Part shown: positions 45,101 through 56,350 of the stretch, in pieces
Numbering within the stretch: the stretch's first letter is position 1
Layout of the letters: each line of letters begins with the position of its first letter
Source: Talinum fruticosum
Taxonomy: Eukaryota > Streptophyta > Magnoliopsida > Caryophyllales > Talinaceae
Assembly: GCA_021018815.1 (NCBI GenBank)
Contig: JAITYX010000087.1
Span: forward strand, 620,001-684,000
Direction of reading: 5' to 3'
Length of the DNA: 64,000 nt
The notes under the pieces: generated by a model
Told to the model about the DNA's origin: nothing
Seen by the model: only the letters and a program-made list of their open reading frames with translations
Database searches by the model: none
Position numbers and translations under genes: made by a program

Positions 45101-46060
45101 TGGGCTCATTGGATGATCATCTAGCTGGTTGAAGCTTTTGTGGATGCATGCTCCTCTTCTATAAGCATGCCAACATCTCGGAGTGTTTTGAAGTCCATGA
45201 AAGGCAAGACTTCAAGTGTTGATGATAGGCGGGTTTTAGAGTGAGGAAGTTAGTGAAGCTTTCATTGTCCTTGCTTGATTAACTCTAAGTCTCGAAGAGT
45301 GACTAGTAGATCAATATTGTAGGAGTATTGATGTAAGAACTCCCGACAAAGATCGTACCAGTTTGTGACCTTATGTGGGTCGACATCATTGTACCACTTC
45401 ATGACGTCTTTGTCAAACGTCCATGGGAAGATGACATAGTATGTGCCCTCTGGTATATTCTTTAAAGTCACCGGCCCTATAAAGTTCTTCTCGTAGTGCT
45501 AAAGGTTTTTAGTCCCGTGGAACTTAATGTCATGCATGGTGAATGTTAAGGGCAATTTGCCTTTAGGGATTGAAGTGAATCCCTGTGCCAAATAGTAGTG
45601 ATTGGACATTGATTATTCTCGCAACAACTTCTCTATTTGATCTATTCGTGGATCAAATTGATGCTTGAGCTGAGGTTCGGATCGGGGTTCTTCCTCTTTT
45701 GATTTCTTCTCCAGTTCTTTTAGTATTTACTAAGGTTAAGGGTTTCTGCTATTGACTCAATCTTCTTATCGTGGGCCTCAATCTTAGCTTCTATCTTTGC
45801 AGTAGACTCCTTAAACAAGGTTATGATGGGAGTTTGTTCCGGCTTGTTGACCATTTTTGAAGAAAGGTTGTACTTTGACCTTGGGCGGCATACTGGTGTT
45901 ACTAGTAAAGATGACGGACATATTGGTGTGGTACGTGTCGGTGTGGGATGTATCGATGTTGAAGTTGACTTCTTATTCCCTAGCCGCTTCGTGCTAGGAT
46001 TCCCAATTTGAGTAGCATTCCCTATCATGCGTCCCAAAAGAGTAGCTGCTCAAGATTGGC
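45100..46060 (-). pseudogene. Ogre/Tat-type gag remnant
   Basis: The central piece (45262-45471) has PEGTYYVIFPWTFDKDVMKW and WYDLCREFLHQYSYNID, followed by TLRDLELIKQGQ, the usual core of Tat/Ogre gag. The N-terminal piece (45720-46037) is Ser/Thr/Pro-rich, then KIEAKIEAHDKKIESI, a likely coiled coil. Pieces at about 45120-45260 match the gag at 32230-32460. Frames change between pieces. Gag would form the particle; this one cannot as written. Confidence 0.75.
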
Positions 46061-46194
46061 TCGTGGAAAAAATTTTAGGGAAATGGGGCTCAAGTGCTTG
46101 ACCCGAGAAGCTACCGATCCTAAGAGAAAAAGAAAATGATATGCTTTTATTTGGATGCACATAAAGGGATGCAAATTGACCAAAGTGAAATGCA

Positions 46195-46810
46195 ATGATG
46201 CAAATGGACTCCCTTAGATTGGGATGAATTTAATTGGGCTAAATACAAACAAAGGTTCACCTAATTTGAGATGAATTTTAATTTGGCTAATGCAAATAAA
46301 AGACTCATATAATTTGAAATGAATTTAAAATTTGGCTAATGCAAAAATTGACTCACCTAATGCAAAATGGACTCACCCATTTGAGATGAATTTAAAATTT
46401 GGCTAGTGCAAAATGGACTCACCTATTTAAGATGAATTTGAAAAATTGGCTAATGCAAAATGGATTCACCTATTTGAGATCAATTTAAAATTTAGCTAAT
46501 ACAAAACTGGACTCACTTATTTGAGATGAATTTAAAATTTGGCTAAAATAGACTCACCTAATTTGAGACCAATTTAAAATTTGGTTAATGTAAAAATGGA
46601 CTCACCTAATTTGAGATGATTTTAATTTTGGCTGATGCAAACATGTACTCACCTATTTAAGACGAAGTTAAAATTTAGCTAATGTAAAAATGGACTCACC
46701 TATTTGATATGAATTTAAAATTTGGCTAATGCAAAATGGACTCACCTAATTTGAGATGAAATTTATTTGGGTTAAAATGAAAAAATGAAATACGAAAATG
46801 GACTCACCTA
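46195..46810. repeat. 46-50-bp tandem array in the element's 5' region
   Basis: About 13 imperfect units of the form GGACTCACCTATTTGAGATG followed by AATTTAAAATTTGGCTAATGC and a short A-run. Unit length varies through indels. In element orientation it lies between the primer site and gag. Fragments related to its right edge appear at about 55150-55330 in the Ogre fragment. Confidence 0.9.
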
Positions 46811-47382
46811 AAAGGAGAAAACAATTTGGACTTTTGGCTACAAATGCGCACATTGGATCGACTCAAGAAGATTCATTATTTTATTTTATTTTTGCACACA
46901 TACAAGCATTATTTAGTGAACCTGGCTAAACTGCTAAAGACTCACAAAAAGAGGGTTAAATATTAAAAACAAACACACTCATTTAAGCATGCAAATGAAG
47001 ATAAAGGGACCACCTAAACAACCAAGGATCTATGGTAAAAAGGAAGGATAAATCTATGTAGGATACATGGTGTCTCATAGTCCGAGCATTTAGTCCTCGT
47101 GGGATGCACGATAGGAAAAGAATGAATCCTCGATGCCTCCGGAGAGAGTGTGATATGAGGGAAGAAGTACTACCTCCCGACAATCAAGTCTAGTTGAGGC
47201 GATGCAGGTTAGCAGTTCGAACCTCTTTTGAAAATTGTTCTTAAAAAGAGGAAAGTCTAAAGGTCGAACAATACTAAAAACAACTATGTTTGGGTTTGCC
47301 TAAATGCAGGATGTCTAAGGCAAATACATTATGAAAACTCATAACTCAAACTTTCAAGATTCGCGCTCTTAATAAGTGATAG

Positions 47383-47400
47383 TCCCTAGTGGAGTCGCCA
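47383..47400 (-). other. tRNA-Arg-like primer binding site of the Ogre-type element
   Basis: The minus strand reads TGGCGACTCCACTAGGGA one base from the LTR. The Ogre/Retand site usually reads TGGCGACTCTGCTGGGGA, complementary to tRNA-Arg. The tRNA assignment is from memory of the lineage. Confidence 0.75.
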
Positions 47401-47401
47401 T

Positions 47402-49404
47402 TATAGGAACCACGGACCCAGTTCGAAGACCTAACCCGAGCTTCCCTATGAATTAGTGGGATTTTATCTTTTTAGAAATGATTTGATTTTTGAAAGTGGA
47501 GATGAATCTCTTATTAGGATTTTTATTTTTATAATATGAATTGGAAGAGATTAAGTAAAAGTGAAAGGCGATTTTATTAATCATTTTATTTTAGAAATTA
47601 TTCTAGAGGCCTAGAGATATTACTTCAAAACTAACAAATAAGCAAATTAGAATTAATTTTAGTTCCGTCGTAGGTCTTTTGGGCCAAACTAGAATTAAGC
47701 AAAACTAACAAATAAGCAAATTAGAATTAAGCAAAACAGCAGCTTGGACTAAAGTCCTACCCATTAACCATCCAAGACCTGGCGATAGCCGGCGCCGTAC
47801 GGTTGGCGACGCCAGCCATGGGCCCGGACCGAGGTGATCAATCTCAGTCCATGGCCTCATTGTCATATCTAAAACCCCCTTTTTGTTATTTTTCAATCGA
47901 AATACCGAGAAGCAAATTAGGAGAAATAAATAAGAAAACGAGTCGCCAGTTAATTTTAAGAACGAAAACTTACAAAAATAAAATAAAGAAATACGCATCC
48001 TATATTAGTATGGGAAAACTAGGCTTGGAAGACGTTTAAAATTGACTTCATCGATCTAGAACCGAGAATCCAGATTCGGGGCGAGGGTACGACATGTAGG
48101 GATAAGCCTTTCCGTTCCGCCCATCAAAAGACGACATTTACTAATTTGAGAGGTGAGTTTATATAATGCATTAAAGATAGGCACACAACATAGTAAGATG
48201 CGAAATTTAAACAATCAAGGCATGCTAATGAAAGCGATAAAAGCAGATATAAAAAGTAATAACCGAAAGCGATAAAGAAACGAAAAGAAAAGAAAAAGAA
48301 AATAAAAACGAAAATAAAAAGGTTATATTGGGCGGGAGGATTTAAATGTGATTACATTTTTTTCCACAATACTGAAAACGATAAATAACAAATTAAATAA
48401 ATTGTGGTTTAAGGGCTGATTTGGCGTCCTCAAGTTGTCCCACTCGCTGATTTGGATCTCTAACTAGATCCGAAAGTGCGACGACGTTGACTAGATGAGG
48501 CTTTTTATGAGTTTTTGTGAAGGTAAGTAGGAAAATGTGTATGAATGATGGAGTATTAGGGTTCAAACGTTGTTTGTAATGAAGGGAGGATTAGCCGATG
48601 GGAGACCAAGAGATTAGAATAAATGAATATTCGAGTAGCTCCTAATCAAACTTTAGCGAAGATAATGCATAGGAAGAAGTCATCTCCTAAATGAGAGCCT
48701 AAGCTCTATATTTATAGGAAATGATTAGGTCACAAATGTCCTAGGGTTTCAGCTTAAACAATGGACTGAAATGAACAGAAACCGGCTGATAAATTCACAA
48801 GAAACGGGACCAATCAGGCTTGGACTGGATCCCGGGAATCTTGTTGTGGTGCGCGGCGCCGGACCTAAACATCCTCGTATGGTCCCGAGCTCCTTCCGTG
48901 CTGCAGCTAAACTACGAGGCAAAAGCAACGTTTGGGGTTAAAATCCCCGAAATGCGGCGCCGACCATAAGTGATGTCATTTTGTGAAAATAAGTTTCGTG
49001 TCTCAATTGGATGTTTTGGAGCAAAACATAGCATTTTGGTAATTTTTACCATGAAATGCAAGACCAGCAATACGACATCGTATGGATGAGTTTAGTTTCG
49101 TGTCTTCATTGGACGCCGATGATGAAACGCGATATTTTGAGTGCAACAATGCCTTGTACGTAGTGTGGGACACTCGTTGACTCTAGAAGGTTGACCGGGC
49201 ATGGACTGGCCGAAGAAAATCGAGTTTTGGACCGACCTAAGGTAAAAAGGTTTTTTTGTACTAAAGGGTTTTTGTGGTTTTCTAGCTTCGTCATGCCAAT
49301 CGGATATCGATCATGATCCAAATCCACAAATAGGACTGAGAATTCATCATAGGGCCAACAAAATAAATAAAAGAGAAAAGGAATGACACTTTTAGGTGTC
49401 TACA
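47402..49404 (-). repeat. 5' LTR of the Ogre-type element
   Basis: Begins TATAGGAACCACGG and ends AGGTGTCTACA. It is directly followed by ATGAG, the right target duplication copy. It contains a local duplication near 47690-47745 (AATTAAGCAAAAC twice). Confidence 0.88.
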
Positions 49405-49409
49405 ATGAG

Positions 49410-50560
49410 TAGTTACTTGCAGTCCACCACTTTGACCCTTGGTGTGCCAATATTGTAAATTATTTAGTATCAAGGAGGGGACTTGAGGATTAGATAAAGA
49501 ATGATATGAATCATTTCTTCTACCTTGTGAAAATCTTTGTTTAAGATGACCGTTATTTGTTTGAATATTGTTCGACCAAGTTTTTAGAAGGTATATACCA
49601 GCACCATGAGGTGAGGAGTGACCTTTCTTTATGTCATTACCTAGCATGTGAGGTGCATTTTAATGGAAATAAAATAACAACTGAAGTCCTTCGTTGTTGT
49701 TTCTATTAGCCTACCTTATTTAAAGATGCTCATGCATACAATAAGTGTTGTCCTAGGTGACAACAGTTGGGTAAGGTTACTAGGAGATATATGATGCCAC
49801 TTAACCCCATTATTGTGGTGAAGGTTTTTTAATGTTTGGGGTATAGATTTATGGGACCATTCCATCTTCTTTCGAGAATGATTATATTTTGTTGGTAGTA
49901 GACTATGTTTCTCGGTTGGTAGAGACTATCCCTACTAGCACCACCGAGGAAAAAGGGGTTATGAAATTCCTCAAGGAGAACATCTTTCGGTGCTTTGTTA
50001 AGAGGATATTCTTTTATCTATAGACTTGCCACCTCTTATCATCCCCAAATCAATTGCCAAGTAGAGATGTCTAATAGGTAGATTAAGTGGATCCTTGAAA
50101 AACTATGAACAAGAATTTAAATGATGAGCCGACAAGCTTGTAGATGCTTTATGGAGTTATAACATGACTTTTAAGACCCCTCGGGTATGTCACCTTATAG
50201 GGTTCTATGATAAGTCATTCATCTTCCTGTTGAGATTGAATGTAGAGCTTGGTGGGCCATTAAAATGTTTAATTTTGACTTGGCTAAGGCCGGTCAAGAG
50301 AGGAACCTACAACTAAGTGAGTTAGAGGATATTAAGACTGAGGCATACGAGACTGCTAGATCTTTAAAGGATAGAGTCAAGTTATTTCATGACAGATACA
50401 TTCTTTGGAAAGAGTTTGCTCTGGGCATGAAAGTGCTCCTATATGACTCTAGGCTCCATCATTTTCAAGAAAAACTAAGGCTTCGTTAGAAAGTTCTTTT
50501 TATTATCATTCACGTTCTTCCCTATGGTGCAATCGAATTATAGGATTTTGAGAGTGGTGT
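49410..50560 (+). pseudogene. integrase remnant of the plus-strand Athila-type element
   Basis: Continues the RNase H remnant at 40315-40636. The plus strand gives TLFKDAHAYNKC, then a degraded GYRFMGPF-like core start, ATSYHPQINCQVEMSNR (the Glu region) and, in an open 75-codon stretch (50265-50489), KAGQERNLQLSELEDIKTEA with KLFHDRYILWKEF, the integrase C-terminal part. Multiple stops and a deletion between the first Asp and the Glu region (no SDNGTQF) show it is dead. It has the same domain architecture as the minus-strand Athila-type element at 1-13746. Confidence 0.82.
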
Positions 50561-51271
50561 TAAGTTAATGGTTAATGGCCGAGACTGAAACAGCTTTTAG
50601 AACTACCAAACACAAAGGATGTATAGTGTCCGATACTCCGCGAGCCAGCATATGAGGAGTAATGTGCGAGATGAGATAGTTCGAGTTCATCTAGCACTCA
50701 ACCCGGTTTGATGGAAATTTCTTTCCCTTTTTTTCTTTTCTTATTTTTACTTTATTTTTCCTTTGTATATATTCAATGCTATATTTTTAGTTTTTTTCCT
50801 TTTCTTTTATAATTGAGTCATGTCATCTTCATTCTTTATTTTTTAGTCCTTTTTTAGTTTTGTAAATATTTTGTTTTTCTTTTTTTTTTTGATTTGTGTT
50901 GAGGTTCTTTTCACTTTCAATGTACATTGTCAAGTTTAGGTGTGAGGGTGAGGGAAACCTTGCTTTTTATACTTGAAAAGAATTGATCAAAAATCCAAAA
51001 AGATTTATTTTAGAGATTTTTAATTGATTTTTGAACCTTTGTAACTTAGCTATTTAGTTTTAAATAGGAAAATATACATGATAACACTTACCTCTTAGTA
51101 TGACAATTCTAACATCATTTTAAACCCTTGTATACCATGAGAATATGTAAAGTTTGTACCTAATTTTATGAAACTCGTTACTCTTAGGTATCAAACTATC
51201 ATTAATTGATTCACCCACTTGTCTTTTGTACATAATGGATTTCATATTGTTCTATTTTGCATTGAAAAAGT

Positions 51272-51320
<49 letters not shown>

Positions 51321-51822
51321 AATCAAAAGAGAAACAAAAAAGAGCTTAATGATAAGCACCTTTTAAGGCATGCGTTATTAGGTGTTATCCTTTAAGAAAA
51401 TAGTTGCTACTAAATAAGAATTTCTTCCTAAATAAAGTGTTAATAAAGTACTAGTCAAGTGGGTTAGATCCACTGTGATGAGCCTAAATCATGGAACAAT
51501 GGTACACTTGCACACTATGCACTTGGTCGGATTCACTATTCTTAATCAAATGATGGGCATAAACATTGATGTATTGTTGTTGTCAAAAAGAGGGTGAGAG
51601 GTTTGGTATGTTTAGTACACCTATGTACAAGACTCGAGTTTTAAGATTGATATGATTGACTTGAATATGTATATATTCTCCCAATTATATATATGTTTGT
51701 AAAAAATCTTGTTAGTTTTCTTTTTCCCTTTGACCTTTCTTTTCTTTCCCATAATAGTATATCTGTTATAAACGTCACGAGACCTTACTCGTACACTTAG
51801 GCTAACATGGTGAAGGGGTATT
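50561..51822 (+). other. 3' noncoding region of the plus-strand Athila-type remnant
   Basis: T-rich to 50900, then CAAGTTTAGGTGTGAGGGTG at 50931, a phrase typical downstream of Athila pol, then AT-rich sequence with a (GA)n tract at 51273-51316. No gene is recognised. Confidence 0.55.
51273..51316. repeat. (GA)n microsatellite
   Basis: About 22 GA units within the 3' noncoding region of the Athila-type remnant. Confidence 0.97.
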
Positions 51823-52360
51823 TGTTGAGTGTAAAAATATGACAATTTTAATACTTTTTTAAATAATAACTATTAAATTTTATTTTTGTCGGAAATGTTG
51901 AAAAATTAAAAAAAAAGTCAAAAGAGAGAAGAAGTGGGCTTGACATGCGCAAAACACATTTCTAGAGTTGGGAAAAGTTGACCGGACATGGTTGCTAACC
52001 TGAACACCATACGAAATTAAGCGGATTTTGGTAGAGATTTTTAGTACATTTAATTAAATGGAACGCTTAACCCATTTAATTATATGGGTTAGGTTCAAGT
52101 TTGTGATTTTCGACACGAATAGAAACCTATCAAACTTATTTATTTAAACAGGAAACCTAAGAACTCGTATATAATAAAATTTTGATTTTCTTAGAGTTTT
52201 GTGAAAAAACAGAAGGCAACATTTTAGGCGATCATTTGCCCCCCATTTTGTTTTTATTTTGGGTCACCTGTTCCTACATTACTAAGTTACTTACCCTAAT
52301 TAGCCTAAGTATATTAGTTCTCTAAAACTAAAATCCCTCGTTCGTCTCTCTTATTTCGAC
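51823..52360 (+). other. possible 3' LTR start of the Athila-type remnant
   Basis: GGTGAAGGGGTAT at 51809-51821 could be the polypurine tract, followed by TGTTGAGTGTAAAAAT as the LTR start. No second LTR is available for comparison, so the right edge is unknown and the call is tentative. Confidence 0.35.
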
Positions 52361-52447
52361 ATTTTCCCTCTCCTGGTTGGCGCTCTCTCTCTCTCTCTCT
52401 CTCTTGCTCTTTCTAAAGAAAGAACACACTCTTTCTCTCTCCCTCAA

Positions 52448-53346
52448 CTAGATCAGTACATCAATGGTGTTTCCGAGCACCCTCCATCAAGGTATGGCCT
52501 TCGATAGCCCTTTTTTTCCTTTTATTTTTGTTTTAGCGTACTAATAATTATTCATCTCTCTCCTTTGCATATTTGAAAAACATGTTGGGTTGTTGAATCA
52601 AGTGAACATCGTGAGGTATGGTTATTTGCCTTATTCTTTTTTGTTTTAATGGATTTGTGTCTCAAAAAACAAATGCTTGCTAGTTTATTTTGTGAGTTAA
52701 GTTGAGTTCAAGCTCTTGATGGCCATTTCCGTTGTTGCCTCCATTTCAAATTTTTGTTCATTTTAGTTTTTGTTCTTACTTGATTATCCCCATTTATCAT
52801 TTTGGTTTTATTTTTGCTTGATTAACCCCTCTTACAGTTTGGTTTCATTCTTAATCATTGTACATACGTATAGAGGGAGAGAGAGCGCCCATTTTGGTTT
52901 CATTCTTGCTTGATTATCCTCCTTTGTCTTGCCTTTCTTAGATATGATATTTGTAGAATTATGGTTTGATTATTTGCTTTAACTTTATATTTCTTATGGA
53001 TTGTGTGGTTTTGTTCTTGGTTGATTATCCACTTCTGTCATTGTGGTTTAAGTTTTGTTCTTAATCACTATACGGACACAATCATGCAGATATAGAGAGT
53101 GAGTGAGAGAGAAAGAGCTCAGTTTGGTTTTGTTCTTGTTTGATTATCTCCCTCTATCATTTTGATTTTGGTTTTTTTCTTTCTATTTAATTATTTTGTT
53201 ATTACTGTAATTTTTTTTATTTGATGTGGTTCTCTTTTAAATTAGCACCCTTACTGGCAGAAGTGAACCTGGATGAGTTGTCCGAAGATGTTATGAATCT
53301 TAATTTCAATGACAACGATGATGATGACAAGAGTCCCAAATATTGA
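52448..53346 (+). CDS. candidate small two-exon gene A
   Basis: A CT-repeat leader (52382-52404) and pyrimidine-rich sequence precede an ATG at about 52464 in the context ATCAATGG. Exon 1 encodes MVFPSTLHQ and ends CAAG before GTATGG. A 760-bp T-rich intron ends TTAAATTAG at about 53243. Exon 2 joins in phase to give PLLAEVNLDELSEDVMNL, then an Asn/Asp run and KSPKY before TGA at 53346. The predicted protein is about 42 residues with an acidic tail. CT-rich leaders and T-rich introns are normal for plant genes, but I recognise no family. It could be a truncated gene or a chance model. Confidence 0.35.
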
Positions 53347-53880
53347 AGTGGTGGAAGTCGAATTGGCCCGAGTAAATATACTAGCAGATAAGTGCAATAG
53401 AAACATCTAATGCATGTTGTTTGTGATTTGGTATTTTGGTCATGTGATTGTGGACAATTAACTCTTGGTTTTGAATTGTAATATTTGGTGTGTGGACTTA
53501 GATGCTTTAGAATTAGGCTTTTACTGATAGTTTCATGGGCAGTGGTTTACTCTACTTTAAGCCCATGCAACATTTTGTGTTAATTGAAAATTTATGTTTA
53601 ATTGAAAAGTGGTTTATGCTTAATTAGTTACATAACATGATAAATAGGTAAATTTACTCGATCATGACCCGTTTACTCAAACAGGTAAACAAGTCAAAAT
53701 CAAGTGAACCCATTTAATAAATAAACAAGTTCATGTTGGGAATTGACGACTCATTTATTAAACAGGTCGGGGTTCACGTCGACGGATTTAACACGTTTAC
53801 ATTTGACATGAACACTAACACGATTCGACTTGATCTATTTACCGGCTTTACCCATTTCCCTCTCTAATTTTACCCAAAAC
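53347..53880. other. intergenic sequence between the two gene candidates
   Basis: The first 200 bp could be a 3' untranslated region, with GAATTGTAATATTTGG at about 53475. The stretch 53640-53850 has CCCGTTTACTCAAACAGG and CATTTATTAAACAGGTCG-like phrases of a kind common in dispersed plant repeats. No gene. Confidence 0.4.
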
Positions 53881-55050
53881 CCGACCCACTCCATTTCCCT
53901 CTCTCATCAGCCTAAACTATCTTCTCTATTTTCCCTTTGTTGCCTCACGTGACTCCCATCCCCCTCACCTAAAAACACTCTCGCCTCTGCTTCCTTTCCC
54001 CACGAACAGAAATCCCCCTCCAACAAGTTGCCTTTATCTCTTCTTCGTGTTGCACGAAACTATCCCCATCCTCAAATTTTCTTTCTCCTGTTCCTTTGCC
54101 AGCCAAACTCTCGGGCCCTCTTTTGCACGCATCGAACTCTATATCTGCTCTTTCTCTCTTTACCTGGCGGCAACCACTTCGATCTTCTCGGCCTTATCCA
54201 CCTCTCAACCAAAACCCACACCATAAGATACGGGGCATGCATCTAGGGTTCAAAAGAGGGCTTTAAAACGAAGGAGAACGGACGACGAGAGGGGAGATGG
54301 TTAGCACGGTCAAAAGCAAGTCGTAAGTTCATATTAGGTTTTCATTTTTCTCCTCAAAATTCAGTTTTAGGTTTCGATTTTCAGTTTTTATCTTCGCAAT
54401 TTTGTGTAATTTGATTTCTTTTCAAATTCAATTCGAGAGTGGATGTTTTTTGGGTATTGAATTCATCTGATTTTTGGTTCGAAGTTTTGTTTGTGAATTT
54501 GCTGAAGTACTTTGCTAGAATCTGGGATTCGATTTTCTGAGTTCTGAGTTCAATTGTCTAGGTCGACTGGTTCGAAGCTAATTGTTGGGTTGTTGTTTCA
54601 TTCGATTAGTTTGAGTTGGTAGTGGATAAATTGATGGTATAATCTTCTGAATTTTACACCTTGATTTTTTGAGTTGCACTGTAGCTATTCAACCATATTC
54701 GTTAAATTCATAGGATTATTGAATCACATTGCCCTCCTCTTCGATTGAATCTCTGTTAGCATTATTTAATTGGTAATTTATTAAAAAATGAATTGTGTAG
54801 CATCGTATATTCAGTCTCTAGTTCATGTTAGTTTTGCTTAGGTCAATAGTCAAATTTTAATTTAGTTTATGAGTTTAGTGTCAACTGTTAATTAGTCTTC
54901 TTAGCAGCCTTTTTCGAATTAGTTTCATCTATGTGGATCGATAAATCTCGTACTCATAAAAAATACTTCAGAATGGAGAATGGACCAACTAGAAAGAACG
55001 GGAAGACTAAGAGGAGCATAGATATGGTCCCCAACAGCAGGGGCCTAACT
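53880..55050 (+). CDS. candidate gene B start, truncated by an Ogre fragment
   Basis: A pyrimidine-rich leader with CACGTG at 53946-53951 leads to an ATG at 54298 (context GAGATGGTT). Exon 1 encodes MVSTVKSKS and ends before GTAAGT at 54331. A T-rich intron of about 640 bp ends TACTTCAG at about 54972. Exon 2 joins in phase (TC plus A) and encodes ENGPTRKNGKTKRSIDMVPN, then SRGLT and TAG at 55050. Within a few bases the Ogre-type fragment begins. The Lys/Arg-rich N-terminus could be a nuclear protein start, but I recognise no family. Exons lost to the insertion, or chance, are both possible. Confidence 0.35.
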
Positions 55051-56350
55051 TAGGTTTTAGGCAGATTGTTTTTATTTTTTGGGTGATGTAGACTGACTTA
55101 TTGGTCTAAAAAAGCTCACTTTTTAAGCTACTATGCTGAAAATAGACCCGCCTAAAACGAACGACTCTTTTTGTTGGTTAAAATGGAAAGATGGATCAAC
55201 TCTATATTTTGAAGATTTTTTTACCAGTGCAAGGATTATTAGGCTTAGCTGAATTTGAACTAGCTAGGTTGGATGAAGTTTTAAAGAAAAGGTTAAAAAC
55301 CAAACACAACAAACATACACAGGCAAGCAAATGTGTTCCAACCTAAAACAAATGTTCTATGTTGTGAGGGGTAAAAATTTCGAAAAATATAATGAGCTCA
55401 TGGTCTGAATATTTCATCTCCTGCGGGCTAGAATATTCAGTTTCTCTCTTAATCAAGGATCAAGACGGTGTACCATGAGTGGGAAAGTCCATGCTCATTA
55501 GTAAAGTTGAGTGGACCCACCGAGATACTAATTTATTTTCTTAAAAAATAATAATAATGAGGGGTTAAAGCCAAACTGCCCATCTACATCCCCAACTGAG
55601 GTAGCATCTAAATGTAAGGATGTCTAATACAAACACGATAAAAACTTTCCCATTCTAATTTTTGACTCTCACCCTCTTAATAAGTGTCCCCAACGGAGTC
55701 CCCACCGTATGAAACATAAGAATTAAAGCTCTTATTTTTTGAAATTATTTTGGTTGGCATTAAAAATTATTTCATTTTTGAAAGTTTTTAAAAAGTTCCC
55801 GAGATAAGCAAACAGATGAACCATTCTAAATGGACTGTAGCAAAGCCAAGTTGTTCAAGGTGTTTGGGCCAAGAGCCTAGCTAGGAATTTGCTGCATGAA
55901 GCTAGACCAGGCTTTATGTGGCAGGACCAGTTTCCGGTTTTTGACCTGGACCGTAGGAGCAGTCGTGGTCAGAAAGTCTCGATTGCAAGTTACGTCAAAA
56001 AAATGATTTAATTCTCTATCAAAAAGCCAGATGATTAATTGGACAGAACAAAGAATAAAAAAGGTTTCTAAGCCAGCTTTGACAAAAATTAACAAAAAAA
56101 TTTTACTTTCGTAATTTGAACTTAAAACAAAGGTAGAAACGAAAAATGAATAAAAAAATTCAAAATAGAAAAGATTTTGAAAAAGAACTCTATTGGTCTA
56201 AACCAATGATCCAGGTGTTCGGGGTTGAAAATATAAAATTGAAGAGGGTTGCTTCTTATTTTGCCCGTTTAAAAAACGACCTCCACTAATTAAAAAGGAA
56301 TAAAAAATACCGATAAGCTTTCTAGAAACCTCTCTCATAAACATGAACTT
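55051..56350 (-). mobile_element. Ogre/Tat-type fragment: 5' region, primer site and part of the 5' LTR
   Basis: 55150-55680 resembles 46800-47380 of the complete Ogre-type element (GGTTAAAAACCAAACACA, GGATGTCTAATACAAACA, CTCTTAATAAGTG in the same order). The primer site at 55687-55704 reads TGGGGACTCCGTTGGGGA on the minus strand. The LTR from about 55706 to 56350 resembles 47402-48150, including GGGCCAAGAGCC, AAAAAACGACCTCCACTAATT and CCGATAAGC phrases. gag, pol and the rest are missing. Confidence 0.7.

Larger units (their letters stand above)
40642..49404 (-). mobile_element. Ogre/Tat-type LTR element without pol (non-autonomous)
   Basis: Two direct LTRs of about 2.0 kb (40642-42632 and 47402-49404) with TGTAGA...TCTACA-type ends, flanked by ATAAG and ATGAG (one change), split a plus-strand Athila-type pol. 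The primer site at 47383-47400 resembles the complement of tRNA-Arg, as used by Ogre/Tat elements. The 4.8 kb interior contains only a gag remnant and tandem repeats; I find no protease, reverse transcriptase, RNase H or integrase. The first 200 bp of the two LTRs are about 86 percent identical by eye, so the insertion is older than the copia one. Confidence 0.85.

Noticed and set aside
52384..52404. CT repeat as evidence of a core promoter
   Set aside because: CT microsatellites are common in plant leaders but also elsewhere. I used it only as weak support for candidate gene A.
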